Below, piece after piece: positions 27,664-36,942 of a stretch of DNA of 64,000 bases. Within the stretch, counting starts at the first letter, position 1. Every line of letters starts with the position of its first letter. Where the stretch lies: NCBI RefSeq assembly GCF_034932365.1, contig NZ_JAYGHR010000069.1, positions 56,033 through 120,032 on the forward strand, written 5' to 3'. The notes below the pieces were generated by a model. It did no database searches and was not told the origin of the DNA. It saw only the letters and a program-made list of their open reading frames with translations. Made by a program: the position numbers and the translations under genes. Origin of the DNA: Capilliphycus robustus. GTDB lineage: Bacteria; Cyanobacteriota; Cyanobacteriia; Cyanobacteriales; Microcoleaceae.

Positions 27664-28152
27664 ATGCAAACCGCCCCGGAAAGCCTTTCTTGGTCTGATA
27701 TTCCCACCGATGTTAAAGATTTGTTAATGCAAGCGGTCGAACAGTGGGAAGATACGACACAATCAGAACAATACATCTATCAAGCCTTAGAAAAATCAGG
27801 AGAAAATTATGATGTATTAATTGGGGTGTATCGTTATTTTTTCTACAAAAACAAGCCTGCAATGGCTCTAAAAATTGCTGAAATGGTTCTGAATAAAATC
27901 AAAATAGAGGAACAATTACCGGACAGTTGGGAAGACCAAAAACCGCGCTTAATTCAAGATCAAGAACAGCCTAAAATTAGACTATACCTAAATGCTTATG
28001 CAGCAACAGGTTATATTCTCGCCCGTTTAGGTGAAATTGAACAAGCCAAACAAATCACAGAACAAGTTAAAGAAATCGATACCCAAAGACAATCTAGTGC
28101 GACGACGGTTTTTGAAGTATTAACCAGACCCTCTGAAGAAGACGAAGAATAA
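27664..28152 (+). CDS. Small TPR-like helical protein between hypC and hypD
   Basis: 162 residues, wholly alpha-helical by composition, with two TPR-like hairpins (GVYRYFFYKNKPAMALKIAEMVL and AYAATGYILARLGEIEQAKQI, abbreviated here by their ends) and an acidic C-terminus. AGGAGAAAATAAGG precedes the ATG. Family not recognised. It sits between two genes whose products form a complex (HypC-HypD) and is probably a co-transcribed hydrogenase accessory factor. This role is inferred from position only. Confidence 0.7.
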   Translation: MQTAPESLSWSDIPTDVKDLLMQAVEQWEDTTQSEQYIYQALEKSGENYDVLIGVYRYFFYKNKPAMALKIAEMVLNKIKIEEQLPDSWEDQKPRLIQDQEQPKIRLYLNAYAATGYILARLGEIEQAKQITEQVKEIDTQRQSSATTVFEVLTRPSEEDEE

Positions 28153-28187
28153 TTTTAGAGATAAATAAAAATGAGGAGAACACAACG

Positions 28188-29345
28188 ATGAAATATGTTG
28201 ATGAATTTAGAGATCCCCAAAAATTACAAGCCTTAATGGGGGAAATTAACCGTTTAACGTTAATACTTGAACGGACATCCGAACACCCGTTAAAAATCAT
28301 GGAAGTTTGCGGGGGTCATACTCATTCTATCTTTAAATATGGCATCGAAGAACTTCTTCCTGATAGTATAGAACTGATTCATGGCCCCGGTTGTCCCGTT
28401 TGTGTGATGCCGCGAGGAAGACTCGATGCTGCGATTAAATTAGCCGACATTCCTAACGTTATTTTTACGACGTTTGGCGATGCGATGCGGGTGCCGGGTT
28501 CCCAAAAAAGTTTGCTACAAGCGAAAGCGGAAGGTGCCGATATTCGCATGGTTTATTCACCCTTAGACGCCTTGCCCATTGCCAAACAAAACCCTGATAA
28601 AGAAGTCATTTTCTTTGGGTTAGGCTTTGAAACCACCGCACCGAGTACCGCTTTTACGATTCTACAAGCTGAAGCTGAAAACATCAAAAATTTCAGTATT
28701 TTTTGCAATCATGTGATTGTGGTTCCGGCGTTAGAAGCCTTATTAGATAACCCCGATTTAGAACTCGATGGTTTTATTGGCCCCGGTCATGTTAGTATGG
28801 TTATCGGTTCAAATCCCTATCAAATTATTGCCGAAAAATATTATAAACCCGTCGTTGTTTCCGGCTTTGAACCGTTAGATATTGTGCAGTCTGTTTGGAT
28901 GTTGCTGCAACAGTTGGTAGACCGACGCTGTGAGGTCGAAAATCAGTATAAACGTCTGGTTCAACCGGATGGAAATCCGATGGCGTTAGAAGCCATTTCT
29001 AAAGTGTTTGAAGTGCGAGAAGAATTTGAATGGCGGGGACTGGGAGAAATTGCCCAGTCAGGACTGAAAATTAATTCAAATTATGCCCAATTTGATGCGG
29101 AGGTTAAGTTTAATATTTCTGATGTGAAAGTTCCCGATGCGGCGGCTTGTCAATGTGGAGAAATTCTTAAAGGAGTCTTAAAACCCTGGCAATGTAAAGT
29201 ATTCGGAACCGCTTGTACACCAGAAACACCAATCGGAACTTGCATGGTTTCTTCAGAAGGGGCTTGTGCGGCTTATTACAAATATGGTCGCCTTTCAACC
29301 GTTGCAAAAGCCAACAAACCCCAACGTTCAAAAGCAAAAGTCTAA
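28188..29345 (+). CDS. hypD: Hydrogenase maturation protein HypD
   Basis: 385-residue Fe-S scaffold protein on which, with HypC, the Fe(CN)2CO unit is assembled. Signature motifs are MEVCGGHTHSIFKYG, HGPGCPVCVMP, GFETTAP and the C-terminal Cys-rich cluster region (AACQCGEILKG, CKVFGTACTPETPIGTCMVS). AGGAGAACAC precedes the ATG. It lies 35 nt after the small TPR gene. Confidence 0.96.
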   Translation: MKYVDEFRDPQKLQALMGEINRLTLILERTSEHPLKIMEVCGGHTHSIFKYGIEELLPDSIELIHGPGCPVCVMPRGRLDAAIKLADIPNVIFTTFGDAMRVPGSQKSLLQAKAEGADIRMVYSPLDALPIAKQNPDKEVIFFGLGFETTAPSTAFTILQAEAENIKNFSIFCNHVIVVPALEALLDNPDLELDGFIGPGHVSMVIGSNPYQIIAEKYYKPVVVSGFEPLDIVQSVWMLLQQLVDRRCEVENQYKRLVQPDGNPMALEAISKVFEVREEFEWRGLGEIAQSGLKINSNYAQFDAEVKFNISDVKVPDAAACQCGEILKGVLKPWQCKVFGTACTPETPIGTCMVSSEGACAAYYKYGRLSTVAKANKPQRSKAKV

Positions 29346-29389
29346 AGCTTTCTATCTTTTTTATAGCAACAAATGAGGAGGAAAACTGT

Positions 29390-29605
29390 ATGCCATTTGT
29401 CACAATTCAAATTGGAGAAGGTCATTCTATTGAGAAGAAACGGGAACTTGCCAAAGCCGTAACCGATGCTTTAGTCGAAACTTTGGGAACCCAACGAGAA
29501 TGGGTGACGATTCATATTGATGAATTTAGCCGGGATAATTGGGCGGTTGGTGGTGAATTACACTCCGACAAACACCCCGGACGTCACGCTGAAAAATCGG
29601 CTTAA
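29390..29605 (+). CDS. 4-oxalocrotonate tautomerase family protein
   Basis: 71 residues starting MPFVTIQIGEG; Pro2 becomes the N-terminal catalytic proline after Met removal. KRELAKAVTDAL and DEFSRDNWAVGG fit the family. The frame is open further upstream into hypD, but ATG 29390 has GAGGAGGAAAAC in front and gives the exact family start. A tautomerase gene at the same place (between hypD and hypE) is, from memory, also present in Nostoc (asr0697). Its link to hydrogenase maturation is unexplained. Confidence 0.88.
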   Translation: MPFVTIQIGEGHSIEKKRELAKAVTDALVETLGTQREWVTIHIDEFSRDNWAVGGELHSDKHPGRHAEKSA

Positions 29606-29678
29606 TGTGTTGGGAGTAATAGGATTGAACCGTTAAAATGACTCTTTAAACTATTACTCCCAGACTAATTTTTATTAG

Positions 29679-30350
29679 ATGATGAGCGACACCATGACTC
29701 AGCCTTTGGTTACTAAACCGCTTAGTAAAATCGAACTGAATCCGGGTAGTAAAATCAAAATTTATGATGTAAACTGGCAGGAGTTTGAAGGGTTATTAGA
29801 GGAATTTGGAGAACGGCGAGATGTTCGCATTGCGTACCATCAAGGAACCTTAGAAATTATGGCTCCCCTACCCGAACATGAACGCTCAACTGTTGTAATT
29901 TCTGACTTGGTTAAAGTTATTTTGAGGGTTCAAAAACAGCCTTGGGAGTCTCTCCGTTCGACAACATTAAAACGAAAAACAATGGCGGTTGGAGTTGAAC
30001 CCGATGACTGTTTCTATATCAAAAATTATCGGCCTGTTATCGGAAAAAATCGGTTAGACTTGGATATCTATCCGCCTCCTGATTTGGCTATTAAAACGGA
30101 TGTCACCTCATTAACAGAAATTAGTGCCTATGAAGCCTTGAAAGTTCCCGAAGTTTGGATTTATGCCCAAGATGTTTTAACGATTAATCTATTTCAAGGG
30201 GGCAAATATATCGAATATAAAACCAGTTTAATCTTTCCAGATTTACCCATTGTTGAACTCATTCCAGAAACCATAACCAAAGCAAAACAGATAGGAATCA
30301 GCCAAGCTTTAGAAGAATTTGAAAGCCGGTTATTAACAAATAAAGGTTAA
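29679..30350 (+). CDS. Uma2 family endonuclease-fold protein inside the hyp operon
   Basis: 223 residues. YDVNWQEFEGLLEEFGE...RIAYHQGTLEIMAPLPEHE is the family-type front half, and catalytic-like acidic positions lie in GVEPDDCFYI and YPPPDLAIKTD. It shares the strand of the hyp genes and ends 6 nt before hypE, so it is probably transcribed with them. It looks like an insertion of a mobile-prone family into the operon. No role in hydrogenase assembly is known for Uma2 proteins. Confidence 0.85.
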   Translation: MMSDTMTQPLVTKPLSKIELNPGSKIKIYDVNWQEFEGLLEEFGERRDVRIAYHQGTLEIMAPLPEHERSTVVISDLVKVILRVQKQPWESLRSTTLKRKTMAVGVEPDDCFYIKNYRPVIGKNRLDLDIYPPPDLAIKTDVTSLTEISAYEALKVPEVWIYAQDVLTINLFQGGKYIEYKTSLIFPDLPIVELIPETITKAKQIGISQALEEFESRLLTNKG

Positions 30351-30355
30351 AATAC

Positions 30356-31462
30356 ATGACACATTCTTTGAGTCAAAACTCAGCCGAACATCCCCTCTTT
30401 CAAAAACTAGAAAAAGTGCGTCGTCGCCCTGCAAAAATTCGAGATAAAACCGTGACACTCGCTCATGGAAGTGGCGGAAAAGCGATGCGGGATTTAATTG
30501 ATGATATTTTTGTCAAAACCTTTGATAATCCGATTCTCTCTCTACTCGAAGATCAAGCCAGTTTGAACTTAGCAGAATTAGCAGCACTTGGAGATCGGTT
30601 AGCTTTTACAACCGATTCTTATGTTGTTGATCCGATATTTTTTCCGGGTAGTAACATCGGGGAACTTGCTGTTAATGGCACCGTGAATGATTTAGCGGTA
30701 AGTGGTGCAAAACCGCTTTATCTTTCCTGCGGTTTTATCCTGGAAGAAGGGCTAGCGATAGACACGTTGCGGGAAATTGTTCAAAGCATGAAAATAGCCG
30801 CAGACAAAGCAGGCGTAAAAATCGTTACCGGAGATACAAAAGTTGTTAATCGGGGCTGTGCAGATAAACTGTTTATTAATACAGCAGGTGTCGGGGTAAT
30901 TCCTTCAAAAATTAACATTTCTGCTCAAAATTTACAACCAGGAGATGTGATTTTAGTCAATGGTTATCTCGGTGATCATGGCACTGCAATTTTAATCGCT
31001 AGAGGTGAATTAGCCTTAGATACAGCCATCGAAAGTGACTGTCAACCGTTGAATCATTTAATCGATAAAATAATAGAAGTTTGCCCAAACATTCGGGCTT
31101 TACGCGATGCAACTCGGGGCGGGGTGGCAACGGTTTTGAATGAATTTGCCATGAGTTCAGAAGTGGGAATTCGCCTGTTTGAACCGCAATTACCGATTAG
31201 AGAAGAAGTGCAGGGAGTCTGTGAAATTTTAGGGCTTGAACCGCTCTATTTAGCCAATGAAGGGAAGTTAGTTTTAGGGGTTCCGAAAGAATACGCCGAA
31301 ACGGTTTTAGAGGCGATGAAATCTCATCCTGCGGGCGAATATTCCCGAATAATTGGGGAAGTGATTGCTTCTCCACCCGGGGTTGTTTTGCTACAAACGG
31401 CGTTTGGAACTGAACGTATTGTGGATATGTTAGTCGGGGATCAATTGCCCCGAATTTGTTAA
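30356..31462 (+). CDS. hypE: Hydrogenase maturation protein HypE
   Basis: 368-residue ATP-dependent dehydratase that turns its thiocarboxamide into the thiocyanate from which CN is donated to the HypCD complex. It is PurM-like: LAHGSGGKAMRDL, GDRLAFTTDSYVVDP and GDTKVVNRG are present. The chain ends in Pro-Arg-Ile-Cys; the last Cys is the carbamoylation site. Confidence 0.96.
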   Translation: MTHSLSQNSAEHPLFQKLEKVRRRPAKIRDKTVTLAHGSGGKAMRDLIDDIFVKTFDNPILSLLEDQASLNLAELAALGDRLAFTTDSYVVDPIFFPGSNIGELAVNGTVNDLAVSGAKPLYLSCGFILEEGLAIDTLREIVQSMKIAADKAGVKIVTGDTKVVNRGCADKLFINTAGVGVIPSKINISAQNLQPGDVILVNGYLGDHGTAILIARGELALDTAIESDCQPLNHLIDKIIEVCPNIRALRDATRGGVATVLNEFAMSSEVGIRLFEPQLPIREEVQGVCEILGLEPLYLANEGKLVLGVPKEYAETVLEAMKSHPAGEYSRIIGEVIASPPGVVLLQTAFGTERIVDMLVGDQLPRIC

Positions 31463-31494
31463 TTTAACTCAAACTTTAACAAGGATTTTAAGTT

Positions 31495-31839
31495 ATGCAC
31501 GAACTCGGAATTACTCAAAATATTGTGGCAATTGTCAGTGAACACGCCAGAGGCGCACCCGTTAAACGAGTCACGTTAGAAATTGGTAAACTCTCGGCAA
31601 TTATGCCCGATGCGATTCAATTTTGTTTTGATGTTTGTACTCAAGGAACGGTTTTAGAAGGGGCAACGTTAGAAATTATAGAAGTGGCAGGTTTAGGAAA
31701 ATGTCGGCAATGTGGAACAGAAGTTCCTCTCACTCAACCTTTTGGAATTTGTCACAATTGTAATAGCGTTGAACTCGATATTATTCAAGGCGAAGAACTC
31801 AAAATTAAAGAAATGGAGGTTGAAGAATTATGTGTGTAA
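31495..31839 (+). CDS. hypA: Nickel metallochaperone HypA
   Basis: 114 residues. The start Met-His-Glu-Leu includes the nickel-binding His2. The zinc site is formed by C-x2-C (CRQCG) and C-x2-C (CHNCN). Works with HypB to deliver Ni to HupL. AAGGATTTTAAGTT precedes the ATG. Its last 10 bases overlap the start of hypB. Confidence 0.96.
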   Translation: MHELGITQNIVAIVSEHARGAPVKRVTLEIGKLSAIMPDAIQFCFDVCTQGTVLEGATLEIIEVAGLGKCRQCGTEVPLTQPFGICHNCNSVELDIIQGEELKIKEMEVEELCV

Positions 31840-32738
31840 CTTGTGGCTGTTCTGATGATAGCGAAACAACAATGACAAACCCTCAAACGGGAGAGAAAAT
31901 TGAGATGAAAACTCATCATCACCATCCCCATTCTCATACTCACGAACAGCAAACTTCAGCCCCAGAAGAACATACTCATACCCATACTTTAGCCGATGGA
32001 ACGGTTGTTACTCATACTCATGCTCACGCCTCAGAACCTCCTAAAACTGAAGCGAAAGTGTCTGAAATTCATGCTAAAATGCACGGCAATACTATCGCTT
32101 TAGAAGAAGCAATTTTAGGTAAAAACAACTTGATTGCGGCTCAAAATCGCGGCTGGTTTAAAGGACGAAATATTTTAGCTTTAAATCTTGTCAGTTCTCC
32201 CGGTTCAGGCAAAACAACGCTATTAACCCGCACGATTAATGATTTAAAATCAAAGTTAACTTTTAGCGTGATTGAAGGCGATCAAGAAACGATTAATGAT
32301 GCAGAAAAAATTCGGGCGACTGGCTGTAATGTTGTTCAAATTAACACGGGAACCGGGTGTCATTTAGAAGCCGCAATGATTGAAAGAGGCTGTGAAGAGT
32401 TGAACCCGCCTCTCAACTCGATTGTAATGATTGAAAACGTCGGAAATTTAGTCTGTCCCGCATTATTTGATTTAGGAGAAAAGGCAAAAGTAGCGATTCT
32501 TTCAGTTACAGAAGGGGAAGATAAACCGATTAAATATCCCCATATGTTCCGGGCGAGTCAAGTGATGATTTTAACGAAAATTGATTTACTTCCCTATGTT
32601 CAATTTGATGTGCAACGCTGTTTAGACTACGCTCGTCAAGTGAACCCTAAAATGCAAATTTTCCAAGTTTCCGCCTCAACAGGAGAAGGGTTAGATGCTT
32701 GGTATGACTGGTTAAAATCTCAATCTCAGCAACTCTAA
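31830..32738 (+). CDS. hypB: Hydrogenase nickel incorporation GTPase HypB
   Basis: 302-residue SIMIBI-class GTPase. The N-terminal CVTCGC is the high-affinity Ni site. A His-rich stretch of roughly 45 residues (about 28-70, at least 13 His) can store nickel. The G domain has SPGSGKTTLL (P-loop), EGDQET, NVGNLVCP and LTKIDLLP. GGAGGTTGAAGAATT lies before the ATG inside hypA. It is the last gene of the hyp operon and is followed by a terminator. Confidence 0.96.
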   Translation: MCVTCGCSDDSETTMTNPQTGEKIEMKTHHHHPHSHTHEQQTSAPEEHTHTHTLADGTVVTHTHAHASEPPKTEAKVSEIHAKMHGNTIALEEAILGKNNLIAAQNRGWFKGRNILALNLVSSPGSGKTTLLTRTINDLKSKLTFSVIEGDQETINDAEKIRATGCNVVQINTGTGCHLEAAMIERGCEELNPPLNSIVMIENVGNLVCPALFDLGEKAKVAILSVTEGEDKPIKYPHMFRASQVMILTKIDLLPYVQFDVQRCLDYARQVNPKMQIFQVSASTGEGLDAWYDWLKSQSQQL

Positions 32739-32744
32739 ACTTAA

Positions 32745-32776
32745 AGGTTGGGTTCAACTTCTGTCAAACCCAACCT
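32745..32776 (+). terminator. Terminator-like hairpin after hypB
   Basis: AGGTTGGGTT pairs perfectly with AACCCAACCT across a 12-nt loop, followed by ATTT. It lies 6 bp after the hypB stop and before the minus-strand small reading frame, so it probably ends the hyp operon. Confidence 0.65.
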
Positions 32777-32806
32777 ATTTAGAAAAGCAGATCAAAATCC
32801 TCAATT

Positions 32807-32947
32807 TTAAAGTAAGTTACGAACCATTTGATAAAACCACTCTAATCCCGCCTGTTGTATCCACAAAGGAGGGATATTATAGTTATCCTCTTTGAAGTTG
32901 GATGAAGTGATGATTGGATTTGAAACTTTCTCAATGGGTAAGCGCAT
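32807..32947 (-). CDS. Small hypothetical protein (46 aa)
   Basis: A short reading frame starting MRLPIEKVSN and ending in PPLWIQQAGLEWFYQMVRN-LL. AAGGAATAATT precedes the ATG at good spacing. The last 20 residues resemble the APxWMQKxGLEWLYRL segment near the end of WecG/TagA glycosyltransferases. It may be a genuine small peptide or a decayed remnant of such an enzyme. Confidence 0.45.
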   Translation of the reverse strand: MRLPIEKVSNPIITSSNFKEDNYNIPPLWIQQAGLEWFYQMVRNLL

Positions 32948-33707
32948 AATTATTCCTTGTTTCTCTCAAGTGGTATAAATTTCTCTGCTACGGGTTGGGG
33001 TGTTCAAGGTTGAAATAGGGATATAAAGTGTTGACTTAGGCGAGGGATGAGTGTGAATTTAAGTTCCCGTTTTAGAGATGAATTAGAACTTCAATCTGAT
33101 TCCTTTACCTTGAGAACATAAAAGTCTGATTAATGAACTTTTGTTGCTTTGATTTGAGACTAGCGCATTAAAACCTCTAGTCAAAGTCATCAAGCCAATT
33201 ACGATTCAGCAATTTGCTCGTTAGCCTCTCAGGTAACTTATCAGATGAATGCTTTTGTTTGTTTCACCCCTTCATTCTATCTGAGTAGTCAACCGGAAAA
33301 AAAGGGGTTTATGTAATATCTATGTAAAAGTTTAGTAAATTTGAGTTCGACCTGCTGGGGACTCCTGGAGGGATTTAAGCTAAAAAACGGCTGACAGAGG
33401 CTAGGATTGGCCAAAACAGATTTAATCAAACAAACGGGCATCTTAATCAAACGCAACAAAGTTTTGTAAATTTGCTTCTCACAAGCCCTAACTGAAAATT
33501 TGATTAAAAAGCTACAATTCAACTCTAGTCCTATCAACTCCTCTGTCATATGGAGTAACTTAGGTATAGTAAATACAACTAAAAGAGGGTATTGATATGG
33601 GACATCTGTTCTTTCATCTTGAGAACTTTGATCACTTTTTCATTCAGCCGTCGTCAACTACGCCCCAAACTCATTAAACCTGCCTAATTTCTCAACAAAG
33701 ATCACCC
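32948..33707. other. Long gene-poor region upstream of the histidine-kinase cluster
   Basis: No convincing gene in 760 bp. A minus-strand frame at 33289-33549 (86 codons) has unnatural composition and no ribosome-binding site, and I reject it. The sequence is A/T-rich. GTATAGTAAATAC at 33557-33569 resembles an NtcA box but has 7 rather than 8 central bases. Confidence 0.5.
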
Positions 33708-36617
33708 ATGAATTCTAAACAATTACAACGATTGTTGATCTTTTATTCTGCTGTGGGAATATTTGCCATTAGTATACTGGTGGCAATTTTAAGTATTTTT
33801 CCACTCTATCAACAACTGAAAAAAGGCGAAGAACGTAACTTACAGTCCGCTTTACGAACTCGAACATTAGCCGTTGAGGAATTTCTATCTAGAGCCAAAG
33901 ATATCACTGCACAAATTGCTAGCCGCACCCAAGCAAAAAGAGAATTAGAAAGCTATAACCTCAATCCAAATGCTGGCAATTCTGCTGCTGCTAACCTTAC
34001 CCGTATTCTCACCGATGCTCTCAAGGAAACTGAAGATTTAGCTGGAATTACTCGCCTCGATCAAAATAATCAATTGATAGCTAAAGTTGGTTTATCTATC
34101 CCCAATCCACTTCAGAAATTGTCCTTTCAAGACTCTAAAAATAATCAAATTAGTCATCCGATTCGCCTCAACGATCACTCCTATCTGATTGTGACTACAC
34201 CCATTCTTAACTCTAAAAAACAACAAATTGGTACAGACTTAGTGCTATTTAAAATGGATCGCTTAGAAGAAATTATAGCAGATTATACAGGCTTAAGTCA
34301 AACGGGAGAAATCTTTTTGGGAGCTTTTCAGGATGAACAGATAAAGTTATTTTTCCCATCAATCAATCAACCCAAAACGCTTTATGAACCTCTGATAAAG
34401 GCTCTTGAAAAAAACCGAATGTCTCAAGAATCTAGACTAACTGTAGTTCCAGCTAAGTCCTGGATTCACTCTCAAGTGATTGCCTTTGAACCCCTATCTA
34501 AAATCAATTGGTGGTTAGCAATCAAAATCGAGCGGAATGAATTGTATGCTCCCGTAAATCGTCAGCTTATTACAATTGGAATTGTGACGATTATTTTGAG
34601 TCTTACGGGTGCGAGTGGGATGATATTACTCTTGCGTCCGTTGGCGGGTAGAGCGATTATTAAAGCCGATGAATTGGAAAAACAACTTCAAGAAAAAAAT
34701 CTCACTTTGCGGGAGTTAAATTACACTCAAGAACAACTTCTATTGGAAATTCGCGATCGCAAACAAGCTGAAACGAAACTGCAAAAACGAGCCGAACAAC
34801 TCCGAAATCACAATACCGTTTTAATGGAACTAGCTCAACATCGAGCGGTTAATAAAGGAGATTTGCTAACAGCGTTTCGAGCGATTACTGAAGCGACAGC
34901 AAAGATGTTAGGTGTTGAACGGGTGAGTATTTGGTTATATGATGACTCAAAAACTTATTTACAATGTCTAAATTTGTACCATAAAAAAATCGATCAACAT
35001 AGTGCAGAAGTCAAAATTAGAGTCAGGGATTATCCTGCTTATTTTCAAGCCATTAGCTCCCAAGATATTCTGGCAGCTCCTGATGCTCGTACTGATCCCA
35101 GAACTGAGGAATTTTTAGAGGATTATTTCAATCCTTTAGGGATTGTTTCCCTGCTCGATACGGCGATTTGGATTAGTGGAGAAATAGTCGGTATTCTTTG
35201 TATTGAGCAGTGCGAAACCATCCAAAACTGGACACCCGAAGATGAAATTTTTGTGCGTTCAATTGCCAATATTATTTCTTTAGCGATTGAGGCGAGAAAT
35301 CACCAACAAGCTGAACTCGCATTAAAAGAAAGTGAAAGGATGTTTCGTCAGCTTGCCGAAAGTATTGATAGTGTATTTTGGATTAGCGATGCTCATGGAG
35401 AAAAGATATACTATGTTTCTCCGGCTTATGAAAGAGTTTGGGGGCGTTCTTGTCGCCAAATTTATCAGCAACCGCAATGTTTTATTGAGTCCATTCATCC
35501 AGAAGATCGCGAACGAATTATTTTTGCTTTGACTCAAATCGCTTCTGCTGAATATGAAGAAGAATATCGAATTGTTAAACCGAATGGTGAAATTCGCTGG
35601 ATTTATGATCGGGGTTTTCCTATCGCCAATGACCAAGGAGAAATAGATCGAGTGACTGGAATTGCTACCGATATTACAGAACGCAAACAAGCCGAGACAG
35701 CCCTACGACAATCAGAAGCTCAATTAAGAGAACAAAAACAACAGCTTCAGCAAGCTTTTAAAGAACTTCAACGCACCCAAACTCGGATGATTCAGAGTGA
35801 AAAAATGTCGAGCTTAGGTCAAATGGTGGCCGGAATTGCCCATGAAATTAATAATCCGGTTAACTTTATTCATGGAAATCTTCTCCATGCGGAAAATTAT
35901 ATTGAAGACCTGCTCAATTTAGTTCAACTCTATCAAAAGTATTATCCTGATCCGCCTCCTGAAATTGAAGCAGAAATTGAAACCATAGAACTAGATTTTA
36001 TTCAAGAAGATATTAAAAAACTCCTCCAGTCTATGCAAGTTGGAACCGAGCGAATCCGAGAGATTGTCAAATCACTGCGAATCTTCTCCCGTTTAGATGA
36101 AGCCGAAATTAAAGAAGTTAATCTACATGAAGGAATTGATAGCACTTTAATGATTTTACATAATCGCCTCAAAGCTAAACCCGGATATCCCGGTATTGAG
36201 GTCATTAAAGAATATGGTCAACTTCCTCGGATCAATTGTTATTCTGGACAACTCAATCAAGTGTTTATGAATATTCTCAGTAATGCAATTGATGCAATAG
36301 AAGACGTTCATTATTCTAAATCTCTCCCAGAAAACCCGTGTAATCCCGGCTGTATTCGCATTAAAACCGAACGAATTGCTGACAATTGGGTGCAGATTTT
36401 GATCGCAGATAACGGCTCGGGAATGAGTGAAGAAGTTCGCTCTCGTTTGTTCGATCCTTTCTTTACAACTAAACCCATTGGGAAAGGAACCGGATTAGGG
36501 CTTTCGATTAGTTACCAGATTGTGATTGAAAAACACAAAGGACAAATTGAATGTGATTCAATCTTAGGAAAAGGCACACAATTTAGAATCATCATTCCCA
36601 TTCAAACCCTGCTCTGA
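33708..36617 (+). CDS. Membrane sensor histidine kinase with GAF and PAS domains (HK1)
   Basis: 969 residues. The first transmembrane helix is at ~8-30 and the second at ~287-308, enclosing a periplasmic sensor of ~255 residues. A coiled coil follows, then a GAF domain (~370-530), a PAS domain (~545-665, WISDAHGEKIYYVSPAYERVWG), another coiled coil, and the transmitter with His712 in AHEINNP. The ATPase domain shows NAIDAIED (N box), ADNGSGMSEE (G1) and GKGTGLGLSI (G2). The signal is unknown. It is the first of four kinases sharing this transmitter. Confidence 0.93.
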   Translation: MNSKQLQRLLIFYSAVGIFAISILVAILSIFPLYQQLKKGEERNLQSALRTRTLAVEEFLSRAKDITAQIASRTQAKRELESYNLNPNAGNSAAANLTRILTDALKETEDLAGITRLDQNNQLIAKVGLSIPNPLQKLSFQDSKNNQISHPIRLNDHSYLIVTTPILNSKKQQIGTDLVLFKMDRLEEIIADYTGLSQTGEIFLGAFQDEQIKLFFPSINQPKTLYEPLIKALEKNRMSQESRLTVVPAKSWIHSQVIAFEPLSKINWWLAIKIERNELYAPVNRQLITIGIVTIILSLTGASGMILLLRPLAGRAIIKADELEKQLQEKNLTLRELNYTQEQLLLEIRDRKQAETKLQKRAEQLRNHNTVLMELAQHRAVNKGDLLTAFRAITEATAKMLGVERVSIWLYDDSKTYLQCLNLYHKKIDQHSAEVKIRVRDYPAYFQAISSQDILAAPDARTDPRTEEFLEDYFNPLGIVSLLDTAIWISGEIVGILCIEQCETIQNWTPEDEIFVRSIANIISLAIEARNHQQAELALKESERMFRQLAESIDSVFWISDAHGEKIYYVSPAYERVWGRSCRQIYQQPQCFIESIHPEDRERIIFALTQIASAEYEEEYRIVKPNGEIRWIYDRGFPIANDQGEIDRVTGIATDITERKQAETALRQSEAQLREQKQQLQQAFKELQRTQTRMIQSEKMSSLGQMVAGIAHEINNPVNFIHGNLLHAENYIEDLLNLVQLYQKYYPDPPPEIEAEIETIELDFIQEDIKKLLQSMQVGTERIREIVKSLRIFSRLDEAEIKEVNLHEGIDSTLMILHNRLKAKPGYPGIEVIKEYGQLPRINCYSGQLNQVFMNILSNAIDAIEDVHYSKSLPENPCNPGCIRIKTERIADNWVQILIADNGSGMSEEVRSRLFDPFFTTKPIGKGTGLGLSISYQIVIEKHKGQIECDSILGKGTQFRIIIPIQTLL

Positions 36618-36942
36618 TCATTTTCCTCTGATTATTGATGTGATTTCTATCACGCATTTTTCTGAACTTTTTAATTAAATTAAAGTTAAACAGAGATTTA
36701 TGAATTTCATTCAAAACAATCAGGTCTATCTATGAAACCCAATATCAAGCTTGCAGGACAGGTGTTCGCTAGGGATTGTCTAAAGTTGATACCCTCTTCT
36801 GCTTCCGAACATCTCAGTTTGACTGATGCTTCCTCTGTCATAAAAATTTATACTCTCATTCAAGCCGACTCGTTATCCAATCAACCCAAAAGTCATTTCA
36901 ATCTCAAGCCTCTATAATACCGCAGAAAAGAGGGAAATTTCC
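36618..36942. other. Gap between HK1 and HK2
   Basis: A 325-bp region. A 61-codon frame at 36732-36917 lacks a ribosome-binding site and has no recognisable features, so I do not call it a gene. AGAGGGAAATTTCC in front of 36943 is a plausible site for HK2. No clear terminator is seen. Confidence 0.4.

Noticed and set aside
33557..33569. GTATAGTAAATAC upstream of HK1 as an NtcA site
   Set aside because: Only seven bases separate GTA and TAC; eight are required.
36732..36917. 61-codon frame between HK1 and HK2
   Set aside because: No ribosome-binding site, no recognisable composition and no conserved feature.
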